Shown: in pieces, positions 4,791-6,237 of the stretch
How positions within the stretch are numbered: the first letter of the stretch is position 1
Layout: every line of letters starts with the position of its first letter
Assembly: GCA_014523485.1 (NCBI GenBank)
Contig: JAATVK010000069.1
Span: forward strand, 1 to 6,237
Source: Nitrososphaerales archaeon TH5894
GTDB taxonomy: Archaea; Thermoproteota; Nitrososphaeria; Nitrososphaerales; Nitrososphaeraceae
Length of the DNA stretch: 6,237 nucleotides
Direction: 5' to 3'
Notes under the pieces: generated by a model
What the model was told of the DNA's origin: nothing
What the model saw: only the letters and a program-made list of their open reading frames with translations
Database searches by the model: none
Made by a program: the position numbers and the translations under genes

Positions 4791-6092
4791 GTGTTACTTA
4801 AATCATTACTGACTACATTTTTAATAATTACTCTCACAATGTCAACTATAGTAGGTAATTCTCTTGCACATACTTTTACAAACAATGAAAGTGCTGCCTT
4901 TTTGGCTTTAATAGATAATATGAAAATTCAAGCAAGTTTAATTCAACAATCTATCTCGTCAGGAAATATAGACATAGCAAAACAGCACGTTGATAAACTA
5001 AAAGAACTTTATAGTAATCATACAAATGAAGAAATAGCAGAGAAAAATGAGAGAATTGCCAATGAAATATCTACAATAATCAATTATTTTACGTCATCAT
5101 CAGATCAAAATAATTTTTCTCAATCTCAAATTGATAATAATGTACAGAATCTTGATGCCATTTTGGATGAATCTATATCTGTAAGGATTCCTACAGATGT
5201 TTTAGATAACTCCACAGTACATGCTCTGCATTTTGTTGAATTAGTCAATGCAGTAGATATGAATTATAATAATACTCTAGTAGAACAAGGAATTCAAAAT
5301 ATGTCCTTACTTAAGGATAATAATAATAAATCTAGATCTCAAATCGAAGACATCGTCTCTTATAATACTGCAAGAGATCTATTGAATGTTGCAATAGATT
5401 TGTATGAATCAAAATTAAAGAGTAAAATAATAGTCAATAATAATTCTCAAACGATTGACAAATTACAGGAAGGAATAAAGCAACTTAAAACATCTATAGA
5501 ATTAAAAAAACCCTCTAGTGAAATAACTAACATTATCAATGGAACTGTATATCCAGCATTGCAGGAGTTATATAACTTTAAACTAGGAGAAGAAGAGGAT
5601 GCCCACACAGAAGAAAAAGAACATAGTAAAGCAAGTACAACAGTAAAAGATTCAGTTACAGTATTATTACAAGGCATGAGTATTCCAGCAACAGATTCTA
5701 TACATCTTTATGACTCTACCCCATCTCATATAACGAATGGACATATTGCTTTAAAAGTTCCCTGTGGAGATGATAGTACTTCTCCAATTACAGTTTTAAT
5801 TGGTTCAACTCCCAACATGACAGCAGCAACTCTTGAAAATATACCTGCTTTATCAACTCCTGGCGAGCAATGTCTATATCATGTTGATTTAATTCCAGGT
5901 GGAAATGTAACAACAATTACAGATATTGCTATATCTAATACTGGAGAAGAAGATATAGAATTTCCACCAAGTTCAACAGTTGTGATAACTATCAATGAAG
6001 TAACGAAAGGAGAGCATGAAGGAGAACATTCTAAAAGTACAGAAGAACATGCGTCTACTACTGGTACAGCAGCAGCAGAAGCAATGACATAA
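4791..6092 (+). CDS. Secreted helical protein with C-terminal beta domain and His/Glu-rich segments
   Basis: 433 residues from a GTG start. An in-frame TAA at 4782-4784 rules out an earlier start, and the next Met (17) would cut into the signal peptide. Residues 1-26 are a signal peptide with Lys4, a hydrophobic core and a probable cut after Ser-Leu-Ala, before His-Thr-Phe. Residues about 30-265 are Asn/Ile/Glu-rich and predicted mostly helical. Residues 267-280 are acidic with two His. Residues about 287-402 look like a beta sandwich, with MSIPATDSIHLYDSTP, HIALKVPCGDD and GEQCLYHVDL; Cys325 and Cys361 could pair. The tail (405-433) carries His409, His413 and His420 among Glu/Lys/Ser, then an Ala/Thr-rich end. 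I recall similar secreted proteins in ammonia-oxidising archaea, usually without a function. Metal binding by the His/Glu segments is inference. There is no obvious membrane anchor. It is transcribed away from the carbohydrate genes. No ribosome-binding sequence or well-placed TATA box is visible before the GTG. Confidence 0.8.
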   Translation: MLLKSLLTTFLIITLTMSTIVGNSLAHTFTNNESAAFLALIDNMKIQASLIQQSISSGNIDIAKQHVDKLKELYSNHTNEEIAEKNERIANEISTIINYFTSSSDQNNFSQSQIDNNVQNLDAILDESISVRIPTDVLDNSTVHALHFVELVNAVDMNYNNTLVEQGIQNMSLLKDNNNKSRSQIEDIVSYNTARDLLNVAIDLYESKLKSKIIVNNNSQTIDKLQEGIKQLKTSIELKKPSSEITNIINGTVYPALQELYNFKLGEEEDAHTEEKEHSKASTTVKDSVTVLLQGMSIPATDSIHLYDSTPSHITNGHIALKVPCGDDSTSPITVLIGSTPNMTAATLENIPALSTPGEQCLYHVDLIPGGNVTTITDIAISNTGEEDIEFPPSSTVVITINEVTKGEHEGEHSKSTEEHASTTGTAAAEAMT

Positions 6093-6237
6093 ACTAAAAT
6101 AAATGTCCGAACAATTTCAACTAAATATTTATATTTTATATTCGATTTAACTTTCTCAGTTTAATTATTATTAGTTGACATATTCCTTTTTAATATATCA
6201 TCAATATTCATACATTAATGATCAAATTCATTAGTAG
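6093..6237. other. AT-rich intergenic end of window
   Basis: There are T-rich stretches (for example around 6128-6140 and 6185-6192) that could end transcription of the preceding gene. All frames on both strands close quickly, so no gene enters from the right edge within the visible sequence. Confidence 0.4.

Noticed and set aside
4673..4885. Minus-strand 70-residue frame with a hydrophobic C-terminus
   Set aside because: It overlaps the signal-peptide coding region of the 4791 gene, and its hydrophobic part comes from AT-rich intergenic DNA. There is no promoter or family resemblance. A remnant of a membrane protein cannot be fully excluded.
5447..5677. Minus-strand 76-residue frame
   Set aside because: It lies wholly inside the 433-residue plus-strand gene, with no independent coding evidence.

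Overview
The window looks like part of a Nitrososphaeria (Thaumarchaeota) genome, most plausibly an AT-rich, soil-type ammonia oxidiser of the Nitrososphaera/Nitrosocosmicus kind. This is inference. It rests on the very AT-rich DNA, archaeal-type TATA boxes placed about 27 bases before start codons with no Shine-Dalgarno sequence, poly-T stretches after genes, and three secreted proteins whose motifs resemble proteins I associate with that lineage. No ribosomal or ammonia-oxidation marker is present, so the assignment is tentative.

Layout, left to right. (1) Bases 2-1177, plus strand: the 3' part of a large low-complexity protein. It has two kinds of tandem DNA repeat, a Gln/Thr/Ala-rich stretch, a striking Asp/Tyr block and a C-terminal domain likely rich in beta strands. 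Its reading frame is open to the left window edge, so the TTG at 449 is not its start. (2) Bases 1178-2177: a poly-T terminator, a 26-bp repeat element (copy 1), a hairpin and what looks like a decayed, frameshifted gene. (3) Bases 2178-4207, minus strand: a secreted polysaccharide deacetylase, preceded in transcription order by a secreted protein I believe is lectin- or lyase-like. Each has its own TATA-like box consistent with leaderless or nearly leaderless transcription. (4) Bases 4208-4790: a divergent intergenic region with copy 2 of the 26-bp element and several palindromes. (5) Bases 4791-6092, plus strand: a secreted protein with a helical N-terminal half, a C-terminal domain likely to be a beta sandwich, and two His/Glu-rich segments. 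(6) Bases 6093-6237: AT-rich sequence with no recognisable gene.

The common theme is the cell surface. Three genes have clear N-terminal signal peptides, and the first has the composition of an exported or surface-layer protein. The deacetylase and its partner would act on extracellular or envelope polysaccharide. The most unusual architectural point is that the two 26-bp copies (25 of 26 bases identical, same orientation) bracket the two-gene carbohydrate module and the gene debris beside it, in a unit of about 3.08 kb. I did not find a defence system, CRISPR array, RNA gene or intact mobile element.
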